Shown here in pieces: positions 1 through 7,875 of a stretch of DNA of 20,104 bases. Source of the stretch: a virus. The translations under genes were made by a program, and so were the position numbers. How positions within the stretch are numbered: the stretch's first letter is position 1; each line of letters begins with the position of its first letter. Location: positions 1-20,104 of IMG/VR virus record IMGVR_UViG_3300035698_002212; one strand, 5' to 3'. The notes beneath the pieces are model-generated. The model saw nothing but the letters and a program-made list of their open reading frames with translations, did not search any database and had not been told where the DNA came from.

Positions 1-1672
1 CGTCAGTTAAATTTCCTCTCTTATCAATCATTCCTTTAGACAAATCTTTGAGTTGACCGATCTGTGTTCCGAATTCTTTGTCTAGTTCAGCAAGTCCTTT
101 TAATTGTGATCTATAATCTTTATTAAATTTATTCCTTGTTAATTTAGCAACGCTCTCTACTGGCTTGCTCTTACCAACCTGTCTTTCAAATTTAGAAAGG
201 TTAGTCAAATCAGTTCTGAAATTTAAAAATTCGTTAGGCGTTATCTTGCCCTTTTCAAATACTGGTTTCCATAAATCATATAAATGCTGAACAGCACGAA
301 CATCGGCAGAGTCACGCAATAGTGACGAACCTTTTGCTTGAAATTTACCTCTAGCGTAATTTATATCATCTATTCCATATTTAAGATCAAGCTTAGTAGC
401 ATTTTCAATAGTAGATTCCAACCAACTTTTTGAGACCTTAATCGGTACAGCGCTCTTTCTGATCGGCGCATAAGCGGCACCAGTTTCGGCCAACGATTCT
501 GCTCTCTTAGTCAAAGACGACTGTACTTCTTTACCAAGTGAAGCTCTGTCTATTTTCGCCCTTGATGCTTTAGTAAACGCTTCAGGGGTTTTTGTTATCT
601 GGCCTATAGTCTCTGGGCTTAATCCAGTAGCTTGCCCGACAGCGAATTTAGTTGCTCCGCCAGCAGACCCTTTAGCCTTACCAATTAATGTAGAAACTGG
701 CTTAGTTACTACTTGAGCGGTCTTACTGATCGCAGCATCAAATTTTGGCCCTATACCAGCTTTTTCGGCTCCATACTTACCAGCCATCAAATATGGTGCT
801 ATCTGGCCTACAGGGTCGCTTACAATCGCTCTATGGGCCTGTTGAAGTCCAGTGTCTATCTGTTCTTCATCGCCTTTTATATATCCTCCGACAGCCTTTA
901 CAGCTCCTCTTGTTGATTCTGGCACTAATTCATAAGCGGCACCGGGAATTGCGCTAGTGAAAGCTTTAGCTGCTTCACCATATCCACCAGCTTCACCAGC
1001 CAGTCCCTTAAATCCGCCTATTACCTCTTTTATATTTTTGTATGTACTTATTGGATTTACAAGATCAATCGCACCTTTAACAAAATTCCACGCAGACTTC
1101 GGAACGTTCGCAACTGTTTTCGCTCCCTCAGCCGCTAAACTAGGATTAACTGTATTCGGAGCAAAGGTTGGATTGTATCTTTCAGTCGCTGCAATATCTT
1201 CTTGTTGTCTAGTAGACATAACAGGTTCTTGCGGAGCTTGTGGCGCTTGAAGTGCTTGAGTCTTTTGTTGATAAATTGCTGAAACGTCTTGAACGTATTT
1301 TGGAGTGTCATAAGCAACGCCATATTTATTTACACCCTTATGATTATTTTTATATGCGTTTTCGTTTCCACTATTCCACTTTGATGCAATCTGTGCCGGA
1401 TTAAGGCCTTTGTCTTTCCATTCTTTAATCTGGCCATAAGCCACTCTGTTTTGATTTTCTACTGACATTTCTGCATTAGAATTACCTAAATGTTTACCAG
1501 CCCAAGATTTCCAAGTTGCTGGCAAAAATTGATAACCACCACTTTCACCTGATTCACCTGAAGCTTTATAATTTCCATTACTCTCTTTTTGTAGGATAGC
1601 AGAAGCAAGCGCCTTAATCTTTGGATCAAGAGCTTGGTTTTGATTGTTGTTTACTCCTAGAGTTGAAGGCAT
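1..1672 (-). CDS. Virion-associated lytic transglycosylase / probable ejected internal protein (partial, C-terminus beyond left edge)
   Basis: The frame is open from an ATG at 1672 to the window edge, giving 557 visible residues. Residues about 20-110 look like a lysozyme-fold transglycosylase: a Glu in LQKESNGNY (E30) is the likely catalytic acid, followed by ESGGYQFLPATW (43-54) and IASKWNSGN (95-103), as in soluble lytic transglycosylases and phage virion muramidases. Such enzymes cut the glycan backbone of peptidoglycan. The rest is Ala/Gly/Lys-rich and largely helical, without clear catalytic motifs, as in ejected internal virion proteins (the T7 gp16 arrangement of N-terminal transglycosylase plus long helical body). 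It starts 4 bases after the stop of the LysM gene, so the two are probably cotranscribed and coupled. The role as a wall-opening ejection protein is inferred from domain and position; the transglycosylase call is strong, the exact family is not settled. Confidence 0.85.
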   Translation of the reverse strand, partial: MPSTLGVNNNQNQALDPKIKALASAILQKESNGNYKASGESGESGGYQFLPATWKSWAGKHLGNSNAEMSVENQNRVAYGQIKEWKDKGLNPAQIASKWNSGNENAYKNNHKGVNKYGVAYDTPKYVQDVSAIYQQKTQALQAPQAPQEPVMSTRQQEDIAATERYNPTFAPNTVNPSLAAEGAKTVANVPKSAWNFVKGAIDLVNPISTYKNIKEVIGGFKGLAGEAGGYGEAAKAFTSAIPGAAYELVPESTRGAVKAVGGYIKGDEEQIDTGLQQAHRAIVSDPVGQIAPYLMAGKYGAEKAGIGPKFDAAISKTAQVVTKPVSTLIGKAKGSAGGATKFAVGQATGLSPETIGQITKTPEAFTKASRAKIDRASLGKEVQSSLTKRAESLAETGAAYAPIRKSAVPIKVSKSWLESTIENATKLDLKYGIDDINYARGKFQAKGSSLLRDSADVRAVQHLYDLWKPVFEKGKITPNEFLNFRTDLTNLSKFERQVGKSKPVESVAKLTRNKFNKDYRSQLKGLAELDKEFGTQIGQLKDLSKGMIDKRGNLTD

Positions 1673-1676
1673 GTAT

Positions 1677-3284
1677 TTACCATTCTTCGGCGTAACCTCC
1701 ACCACCTGATGCGTTAGCACCTTCTGGTAGAGCTTCTTGATTTAAAATATCTATAAGATTATTAAAGTGTAGCTTAATTTCTTCTAGATTTTTATTCAAC
1801 TGTTCTTTACTTTGGCCTTGATCTAGAGAACCAAGAGTTGCCTGTAAGAGTCTATTTTCCATTTCAGATACTTGACCTAATGCGCCACCAGTAGGTGAAG
1901 CGTTACGCATAGCTTGTAATGCGGAAAAACCTACATTAGCTTTTACTGTATCAATTAATCTACCTAAATCATAAGCATCTGTTCCCGGTACCTTAGACAT
2001 TGCCATTCCTGATATTCCTGTAGTTAAACCATTAACCATTGGTGATATTCTATCTATATATTCCATAACTACACCAGCTTGACTTATAGCGTCTTGTGAT
2101 CCTTTCTTTAATCCACCCAATTTTGCCATTTGCTTAACTACATCAGTTCTAATGTCAGACGGTACTTCAGAAAGTTTTGCTCCGCCAGATTTAATTAATC
2201 CTGACCAATAGGAAGCATCGTTGCTAGCTTGTTCTGACTTACCTCCTGCGCCGTTAGCTGCAATTAGATTTCCACTAGCATCATATCTAGCTTGATCTTT
2301 TCCTAATGTAAAAGGTTCTTCTGTACCTTTAGCTTGAGCTGTTTTAAATTCACCAGTAGTCGGATCATAGAATGATGAACCAGATATTGGTTTTTTAGAT
2401 TCACGTTCAGCGGTTAATTTATCAGCTTCTAGTCCTAGTTTAAATTTACTAGCATCTAGTGATGCGATACGTTTTGCCTGTAATAAAGCTGCCTTAGCAG
2501 ACAATGGTTGCTGTAAAGCTAAACCTCGTCTTTCAATAGATGCTTGTCTTCCAGTAATAAAATCTAGAGGTATAGGCCGATCGGCTTCCCCTGTTATTCC
2601 AGCGGTCATTGATGCATTTAAGGCATTTATTTTTTCTTGATTCGCTATTTCCTCTGGTGATAATTGTAAATTTTGTTCTACACTACTAGCGGCTGATTCA
2701 TATTCTGGGCTAGTAAAACCGCTAACATCAGGAACTGCTGCTGGTGCTGGTGGTGGAACGGTTGCTGCGGTTACTGCTGGCGGTGTAGGAGAGGTCATTC
2801 CGCCAGTTGCTGGATTAATTGTTGGAGCTGCCGGAGCTACTGGCGCAGCTGGTGATATCAGTGCAGTCGGAGCTACAGGTGACGGTGCTTGAGGAGCAGT
2901 CGATGTTCCTCCTCCTAAACTAACCATTTCTCCCGGTTTTATTAAATTAGGATTAGCTCTATATTGAGGATTTAAATCAATTAGTTGTTGTAATGAAATG
3001 TTATTTTTTGATGCTATAGCTGAAAGAGTATCGCCACTTGCAACAGTATGACTACCACCACCGCCACTAGGAGCAGCTAATGGAGCGATACTAGGTGTGG
3101 CTGGACTTGAAGCATTTGAAAAACTAGGAGATTGCTGATTCGGAGCAGCCATTGATTGGTTTGGTGCGTTTGTCTGGGGTACTGCTGGCGTATTGGACCC
3201 AAACAACCTACCAATTGATTGTATTGGATGTCTGATAGTACTGAATAAATTAGAATAATAATTTTGAGTTTCTTGTAATCCCAT
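1677..3284 (-). CDS. LysM-domain internal/ejection virion protein
   Basis: The protein has 535 residues. Residues 79-123 form a LysM domain: SHTVASGDTLSAIASKNNIS, then LQQLIDLNP and a closing IKPGEMVSL. LysM binds N-acetylglucosamine-containing glycans such as peptidoglycan. It is preceded by a Pro/Gln/Ser-rich region and followed by a Pro/Ala-rich linker (about 128-190), then a roughly 340-residue, mostly helical C-terminal part that I do not recognise. There is no signal peptide or membrane segment. It lies between the adaptor gene (4-base gap) and the transglycosylase gene (4-base gap). The pairing suggests that LysM positions the ejected complex on the cell wall while the partner cuts it; this is inference from order. 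A role as an internal core protein is more likely than a free endolysin, because no hydrolase motif is visible here. Confidence 0.8.
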   Translation of the reverse strand: MGLQETQNYYSNLFSTIRHPIQSIGRLFGSNTPAVPQTNAPNQSMAAPNQQSPSFSNASSPATPSIAPLAAPSGGGGSHTVASGDTLSAIASKNNISLQQLIDLNPQYRANPNLIKPGEMVSLGGGTSTAPQAPSPVAPTALISPAAPVAPAAPTINPATGGMTSPTPPAVTAATVPPPAPAAVPDVSGFTSPEYESAASSVEQNLQLSPEEIANQEKINALNASMTAGITGEADRPIPLDFITGRQASIERRGLALQQPLSAKAALLQAKRIASLDASKFKLGLEADKLTAERESKKPISGSSFYDPTTGEFKTAQAKGTEEPFTLGKDQARYDASGNLIAANGAGGKSEQASNDASYWSGLIKSGGAKLSEVPSDIRTDVVKQMAKLGGLKKGSQDAISQAGVVMEYIDRISPMVNGLTTGISGMAMSKVPGTDAYDLGRLIDTVKANVGFSALQAMRNASPTGGALGQVSEMENRLLQATLGSLDQGQSKEQLNKNLEEIKLHFNNLIDILNQEALPEGANASGGGGYAEEW

Positions 3285-3288
3285 ATTT

Positions 3289-4215
3289 TTAAAGCATTAC
3301 TGTTAAGTTTGGATTTATAATTTTATTACCTAGGCCGTCATCTAAAACCATGCTTGTGTTAGGTGATGACCAATTTTTAACAAGATCAGCTATTCTTCCA
3401 GTCGGTAGCCCTCCGCCTTCACCAAAATTTCCATGATTAGCTAAAAATGTTACTCCACGAGCATCAGCTTCTTTTTCCCAATATCTACCAGTGGATTCTA
3501 TCCAAGGTAAATTATGATAAGCTTCTGGTAATAACGGCATTTGACCAATGTTATATGCTGCTGTCGCAGTAGCTATTGAAGTTCCTCCGTATGCTCTGAC
3601 AAGTGTTAAATGAGTAGTATCTGCAACCTCTGATATTTCGTACCATAAACCATCACCAGTCTTAGCGGTGTCACTATAAGTAATTCTAATCCAACGACCA
3701 ACCATTTGTGAAGTCCATGAAGTACCGGTACCAACTACCGCAGTTGAACCTTTAGTAGCAGTTGTTATTGTTCCAGTAGTATAATCGGCTACGCTTAAAT
3801 CAATTACTCTTGTTTTTTGTGTTACGTTTATAGTATTTCCAGCACTCGCAGGAATTGGCCATAAATATAACTGGCCACTAAATACGAAATACCACTCTGG
3901 TATGTCTGATGTATATGAACTTGAATTTAAAAAATCCCAATGCGCACGATCTGGTGACATTTTAGGAACGCATGTTTGATCATCTATTTCTACTGATATT
4001 TCTCTAACCTGATCACAGTCATAAGGTAATGGATAATTTTGAGTTGATGCAATAGTTGTGAGCGTTCTAAGTCGCTCTAAAAAAGGCCAATCCTTAACTG
4101 CACAAATAGACCTATAGTCGTCATTTGCTATTTGATCACCTAATAAAAGGTTAGCCGCTGATGTATTTTTTGATAGTACTCCGTAAAGATTACGGCCGAT
4201 TGTATAGCTTTTCAT
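3289..4215 (-). CDS. Putative head-tail adaptor (short-tail connector) protein
   Basis: The protein has 308 residues. The N-terminal part (DDYRSICAVKDWPFLERL, then TTIASTQNYPLPYDCDQV) matches the style of connector proteins of podoviruses such as the SU10/P22-like adaptors: a short helical start, an Arg/Trp-rich turn, then a beta region with QNYPLP. A central beta insert has KGSTAVVGTGTSWTSQMVGR followed by WIRI, a motif common in phage connector and tail proteins where it forms an Ig-like or beta-barrel domain. The C-terminus is helical (MPLLPEAYHNLPWIESTGRY). Such adaptors form a ring under the portal to which the tail nozzle attaches. Its position beside the nozzle and ejection genes fits. 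The start at 4215 is the first ATG after an A-rich leader with no SD. The adaptor call is by motif and synteny only. Confidence 0.6.
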   Translation of the reverse strand: MKSYTIGRNLYGVLSKNTSAANLLLGDQIANDDYRSICAVKDWPFLERLRTLTTIASTQNYPLPYDCDQVREISVEIDDQTCVPKMSPDRAHWDFLNSSSYTSDIPEWYFVFSGQLYLWPIPASAGNTINVTQKTRVIDLSVADYTTGTITTATKGSTAVVGTGTSWTSQMVGRWIRITYSDTAKTGDGLWYEISEVADTTHLTLVRAYGGTSIATATAAYNIGQMPLLPEAYHNLPWIESTGRYWEKEADARGVTFLANHGNFGEGGGLPTGRIADLVKNWSSPNTSMVLDDGLGNKIINPNLTVML

Positions 4216-4232
4216 AGTTTTATTTTATCACA

Positions 4233-4790
4233 TTAACCTATTCTAAACAAAGATAAGTTGGCATGTTCTACTAATATATCAGTAGCTAGAGTGTAATTTT
4301 TAACAGCTAAACTTATTTCATCTTTAGCTGTCAAATTAAGTATAGCACATCCAGCTATGTTTATAGACTTATCTACTGCTACTGTGGTTCCATTTTCATG
4401 CGGATTTTCAAGTACTATTCCTCCTTTAGCTATAGTTAATCCAAGAACTTGATCAGCAGTACCAGTCTGTAACGATGAGCTAAAAATTATTTGATAGACA
4501 CCTGTTTGAGCTACCATTATATTATGACTTCCAACAAATAAAGCGCCAAAGATTAATTCATTAGAAAAATTACTGTCAATTTCATACCAAGTATCTGCTG
4601 TTCCAACTGTTATTGTAGTGTCAGTATTGTTATAAATATAACTATAAGCATTCAAGTCAAGATCATTAATATCAACTTTAGTCGAATCAATACCATTATG
4701 TTGATGATCTTGTAGTTGAGGTTGCTGTTCAGACTTTTCTAGTCTATCGTTAAGACTATTTATTTGTAATTGTAAATCTTGCTCGATCAT
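4233..4790 (-). CDS. C1q-like beta-sandwich virion protein with HxHNG motif
   Basis: The protein has 185 residues. Residues 1-25 (QDLQLQINSLNDRLEKSEQQ) have heptad character and may trimerise. Then comes HQHNGIDSTKV (29-39), a short phage structural-protein motif. The remainder reads as a jelly-roll of the C1q/TNF type: a start like ITVGTADTWYEID, a GVYQIIFSSSLQTG strand pair, LGLTIAKGGIV, and ISLAVKNYTLATDILVEHAN near the end, finishing with LSLFRIG. Such folds occur in phage receptor-binding or appendage tips. Its ATG overlaps the stop of the nozzle gene (ATGA at 4787-4790), so translation is probably coupled and the protein probably sits on or near the nozzle. Whether it binds a receptor is unknown. 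Confidence 0.6.
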   Translation of the reverse strand: MIEQDLQLQINSLNDRLEKSEQQPQLQDHQHNGIDSTKVDINDLDLNAYSYIYNNTDTTITVGTADTWYEIDSNFSNELIFGALFVGSHNIMVAQTGVYQIIFSSSLQTGTADQVLGLTIAKGGIVLENPHENGTTVAVDKSINIAGCAILNLTAKDEISLAVKNYTLATDILVEHANLSLFRIG

Positions 4791-6538
4791 GGGAATAATC
4801 TTATTTCTACTAGCTCCATATCTATAGAGCCTATATTGCTGTCATTCATTTCAACTTGGATTTGAATATCATCTAAATTTATTAATCCTATTTCTTCGCT
4901 ATTAAATATATAAGTTGCTCCGTCAGCAGTAAAAGAGTCTATAGTCGTAAATCCATCAGAAAGTCCTGATCTGTATCCTACACGTAAATTACCACCGGCT
5001 GCTGGTCTAGCCATAACTACTTCCATTCTAGAATATGAAGCTTTGCCTAGCTTAGTAGCTACTTTATATAATGGTGAATTTATCACCGTTTCAAAGCTAG
5101 TGTAAAGTAATGCGCCATATAAACTGGAATTAAAGCTGTCCATTCCACCGTCATATCCCATGTAATAAAATTCATTTTTAGCCCAGAGTCCTATTACATT
5201 GTCACTACCAGACGAAGGTATACCGTCTATTGTCATCGCACCAGATTCGCTGATCTTCCATACGCCAGAGTTACCAGTAGTCAACACTTCAACTCCAATT
5301 AATAATGATCCATTAACTGCATCTATTCCACCCCATTTTATAGGATTAGACTGAATAGCACTTGCGCTATTAGTTAAATAATTAGGAAGCTTCTTAAAAA
5401 ATTTAACATAAGTTCCCTGAGTAGTATAGATGTTTCCCCACGTTCCAGCTAAAATATAAACTACTCCACCGACATTTTTCATCCTTTTTATACTATATTC
5501 AGGAACCATTAACGGAAGATTAAATGAATCGCTTACTCTGTCCCAAGGGTAAATTTTATTAAAAGTATTACCACCAATTAATAAATTAATTCCCTTCTCT
5601 TCTAAACATTGAGCCTGTTCATTTGGTGGTAGATCAAGAGCCTGATTAGTATAAGTATAGGTAGCAGCATTAGCTGGATCAAATGTTTGACCTACCTTTT
5701 CTATAATACTACCAACATATCGTTTATCACAAAAATAGATCGCTTCGTCTTGAGCGTTTATAGCAGCATGAGTAGAGGCATCACCAACACCAGCGTTCAT
5801 TGATTGCCATGCGTTTGACCATGCAAGAGCTTCAATGGCGGTACCTCCGTATATATCTATTACGTCAATTACATTATTTCTAAATGCTAATAAGTATGTG
5901 CTAGCTGTGCTTGAAAATGGACTGATAGCTATTCCGTTACCGCCAGCGTTAGTTACAGAAGCAGCGCCAGTGTCTATAGCTGAATTATGAAGTAAATAAG
6001 CCTTAGTTCCATCTAAAAACCAAACACGACCGTTCGATCCTTGCATAAAGACTTTACTTGTTCGTGGCTCTTCTATTATCCAATTAATAGTTCCAATAGC
6101 TACTTGATGCATTGTGTGAACACCAGTGCCAGCATCAGTTATATCTATAATAGTACCGGCTGCTGTTCCTATAGAATTTTTATAACTTGTTGTAACATTA
6201 AAAGTTTTATCGCTGATTTTATAAAGATAGTAAATAGTGTTTATTGCAAGGCCAGCCGGTAGAGTGTTTGTAGTAGTAAAATAAACAGCTGCTCCTGAAA
6301 AGTTTTGATCATTAGATTCAACATCAGCAACACAAGTACATAGGTCTGTTGCAGCAGCAGCGGTAAACACTTGCTCTACTATACTATGAAAAGATGGGCC
6401 GGGCTTCTTGTTAACACAAACTGCTCCGGGAAAACTATCTAAATCGGCATTGCGAAACAAACCAAATCCCTTGTGAGGCGAATCAGCCACACCTTGATCC
6501 CAGTCTTTGATTATTAATGGTTCTTGTTGACTACTCAT
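4787..6538 (-). CDS. Putative tail nozzle (tail tubular B-like) protein
   Basis: The protein has 583 residues. The start has IIKDWDQGVADSPHKGFGLF and FPGAVCVNKKPGP (37-49), as in nozzle/hub proteins of short-tailed phages, which begin with a strand followed by a PG-rich turn. Residues about 57-147 form an inserted small beta domain (AAVYFTTTNTLPAGLAINTI then YYLYKISDKTFNV). The body is rich in repeated strands with Gly/Trp/Tyr turns, such as RVWFLDGTKAYLLHN and GGVVYILAGTWGNIYTT, which read as propeller blades; T7 gp12-type nozzles are beta-propellers. The protein would form the distal DNA channel of a short tail. Its ATG overlaps the previous stop at 6535-6538 (ATGA), and its stop overlaps the next start. 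The length fits nozzles, but the propeller is inferred by eye. Confidence 0.6.
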   Translation of the reverse strand: MSSQQEPLIIKDWDQGVADSPHKGFGLFRNADLDSFPGAVCVNKKPGPSFHSIVEQVFTAAAATDLCTCVADVESNDQNFSGAAVYFTTTNTLPAGLAINTIYYLYKISDKTFNVTTSYKNSIGTAAGTIIDITDAGTGVHTMHQVAIGTINWIIEEPRTSKVFMQGSNGRVWFLDGTKAYLLHNSAIDTGAASVTNAGGNGIAISPFSSTASTYLLAFRNNVIDVIDIYGGTAIEALAWSNAWQSMNAGVGDASTHAAINAQDEAIYFCDKRYVGSIIEKVGQTFDPANAATYTYTNQALDLPPNEQAQCLEEKGINLLIGGNTFNKIYPWDRVSDSFNLPLMVPEYSIKRMKNVGGVVYILAGTWGNIYTTQGTYVKFFKKLPNYLTNSASAIQSNPIKWGGIDAVNGSLLIGVEVLTTGNSGVWKISESGAMTIDGIPSSGSDNVIGLWAKNEFYYMGYDGGMDSFNSSLYGALLYTSFETVINSPLYKVATKLGKASYSRMEVVMARPAAGGNLRVGYRSGLSDGFTTIDSFTADGATYIFNSEEIGLINLDDIQIQVEMNDSNIGSIDMELVEIRLFP

Positions 6539-6843
6539 TGTTTTTTATTAAGTAAATTTAACATTTTAGTATTAACTTCATTTGCCATTTTCATTTCACC
6601 CTCTAGTCCAGTAATAGCGACTAAATGTTTACCTTGCATTTCCCTATCAAGTGTCCTTTGATGATTAATAGTATCTACAAAACTAACAGTATTTTTTTGG
6701 TTCTGTTCTACAAGTCTTTCAAGATAACAAGATTTTTCATTTGCTGATTTTATAAAATAGGTAATAACTTGTTTTAGTAACCATCCCAATAACCCAGTCA
6801 CAGTGACTAAAATCGCAATAAATTGTATTGTTTGTTCGTTCAT
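6535..6843 (-). CDS. One-TM small protein with coiled-coil tail (holin-like or virion membrane protein)
   Basis: I place the start at the ATG at 6843, giving 102 residues (MNEQTIQFIAILVTV...). A longer reading from 6945 is possible but would overlap the preceding gene by 68 bases. Residues 6-30 are one hydrophobic segment (IQFIAILVTVTGLLGWLLKQ); the remaining 70 residues are charged and helical (LERLVEQNQKNTVSFVDTIN), likely a coiled coil. This one-span layout is seen in some holins and in small phage membrane proteins of unknown role. The neighbouring genes are all structural, so a structural or ejection role is also possible. Its stop overlaps the start of the nozzle gene by four bases. I cannot choose between holin and other roles. 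Confidence 0.65.
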   Translation of the reverse strand: MNEQTIQFIAILVTVTGLLGWLLKQVITYFIKSANEKSCYLERLVEQNQKNTVSFVDTINHQRTLDREMQGKHLVAITGLEGEMKMANEVNTKMLNLLNKKQ

Positions 6844-6877
6844 TTTGCTAGTTTTATTTTTGTCTTGATAAAAATTT

Positions 6878-7069
6878 TTATGTTCTATTTTCAATTTTAC
6901 TACCAACCCCGACTCTAAGATATAATAAACCAGATAAATCGTCATTAATTGTTAAAGTCATTTTATCAGCATTTTCTGCTTTAAGTATTACTTCTTCATT
7001 AAATTGAACATTTACTGCCAACCAAGTTGTAGGTTCATTTCCGCCAGTTCCACCTTGTTCTGCTCCCAT
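6878..7069 (-). CDS. Small beta-rich protein of unknown function
   Basis: The protein has 63 residues. A Gly-rich start (GAEQGGTGGNEPTTW) leads into alternating hydrophobic strands (LAVNVQFNEEVILKAEN, MTLTINDD, GLLYLRVGVGS). No cysteines, membrane segment or known motif is seen. The stop of the coiled-coil gene upstream is one base before this ATG (TAATATG at 7067-7073), which argues that it is truly translated by coupling. It is probably a small virion component or chaperone of the fibre cassette, but this rests only on position. I do not recognise the family. Confidence 0.55.
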   Translation of the reverse strand: MGAEQGGTGGNEPTTWLAVNVQFNEEVILKAENADKMTLTINDDLSGLLYLRVGVGSKIENRT

Positions 7070-7070
7070 A

Positions 7071-7553
7071 TTATATCTTTTCTAAAACTTCTTTTAATAA
7101 ATTTTCTTTAATTTTTATTGATTCTTCTAGTTTATTTAATCGCTGTTCTTTCTTTACTACAATACCTTCCCTAACGTTTAATCCTGACTCTAATTCCTTT
7201 ATATCTCTTTTATGTTCGTCTAATTCTAAAGTTCTCTTTTTATTAATTTCTACTAATTCAGCGGTTTCTTTGACGACTGCCTCTAGCCTGATATTTTTAT
7301 CTTTCAATAAAATACTGCTGGATTTATAATCTTCGTCAATTTTATCAAGCTTATATTGGTATTCTTCAATTTCAACTCCCAATTCTTCTTTTTGTTTTAT
7401 AAGAGAGCGAATTTCATCCTGTTCTTTTGCTTTAGCTTCTTTTAAAACCAAAGTTTCTTGCTCTGTTATAGCAAGTCTTTGTTCTGCTTTTGTAATTTTA
7501 TTCTGTAATTCTTCAGGAAGTTTTACATCTTCCATTGGTTGATTATTTCCCAT
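7071..7553 (-). CDS. Charged coiled-coil protein, fibre cassette (copy B)
   Basis: The protein has 160 residues. From about residue 12 to the end it is almost wholly heptad-like with Lys/Glu/Leu/Ile (ITKAEQRLAITEQETLVLKE, LIKQKEELGVEIEEYQYKLD), with no Pro after about residue 13, so one long coiled coil is predicted. The C-terminal part (LNVREGIVVKKEQRLNKLEE) resembles the LNTREEGIKKQEGAVKV segment of the larger coiled-coil protein at 9808-10527, suggesting related or analogous proteins at both ends of the fibre cassette. Its start is 4 bases after the stop of the previous gene. It may be a fibre shaft, chaperone or linker. The function is unknown. Confidence 0.65.
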   Translation of the reverse strand: MGNNQPMEDVKLPEELQNKITKAEQRLAITEQETLVLKEAKAKEQDEIRSLIKQKEELGVEIEEYQYKLDKIDEDYKSSSILLKDKNIRLEAVVKETAELVEINKKRTLELDEHKRDIKELESGLNVREGIVVKKEQRLNKLEESIKIKENLLKEVLEKI

Positions 7554-7557
7554 ATTT

Positions 7558-7860
7558 TTATACTATTTCGGTTACAACTACTTTTGGAGTTGTACCATCC
7601 ATTGATATTATCCCTTGATAAACTACTCCACCCTCTCCTTGATAAAATGAACCGCCTAATCCGTCACTATCTCCGGTTCCTTTCTTCAATACAAAATGAA
7701 ATACTGTGCTTGAAGCGCCGGTACCCATTTTAATAAATACTGGATTTGTACCAACATTTTGGATCATCCAATACCTTCTTTCTTTGGCAGTTAAAACATC
7801 TCCGGCTGTTGTTACTATCGCCGGTGTATTGACGTTATCTGCTGCTATTACTCTTGGCAT
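7558..7860 (-). CDS. Small beta-rich virion protein
   Basis: The protein has 100 residues, all-beta by eye. Residues 28-46 (RRYWMIQNVGTNPVFIKMG) followed by STVFHFVLKKGTGDSDGLGG and GGVVYQGIISMDGTTPKVVV form a pattern of aromatic strands and Gly turns that recurs in small phage structural proteins. It has no signal peptide or membrane span. It follows the fibre gene by 15 bases and precedes the coiled-coil gene by 4 bases, so it is probably a virion accessory, such as a decoration or fibre-attachment part. That role is inferred; the family is not certain. Confidence 0.6.
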   Translation of the reverse strand: MPRVIAADNVNTPAIVTTAGDVLTAKERRYWMIQNVGTNPVFIKMGTGASSTVFHFVLKKGTGDSDGLGGSFYQGEGGVVYQGIISMDGTTPKVVVTEIV

Positions 7861-7875
7861 AAATTTATTTTTTAA

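Noticed and set aside
713-1323. Open frames of 60-97 residues on the plus strand and one on the minus strand
   Set aside because: They lie inside the transglycosylase gene in other frames, have odd composition and no start context or family motif. They are shadows.
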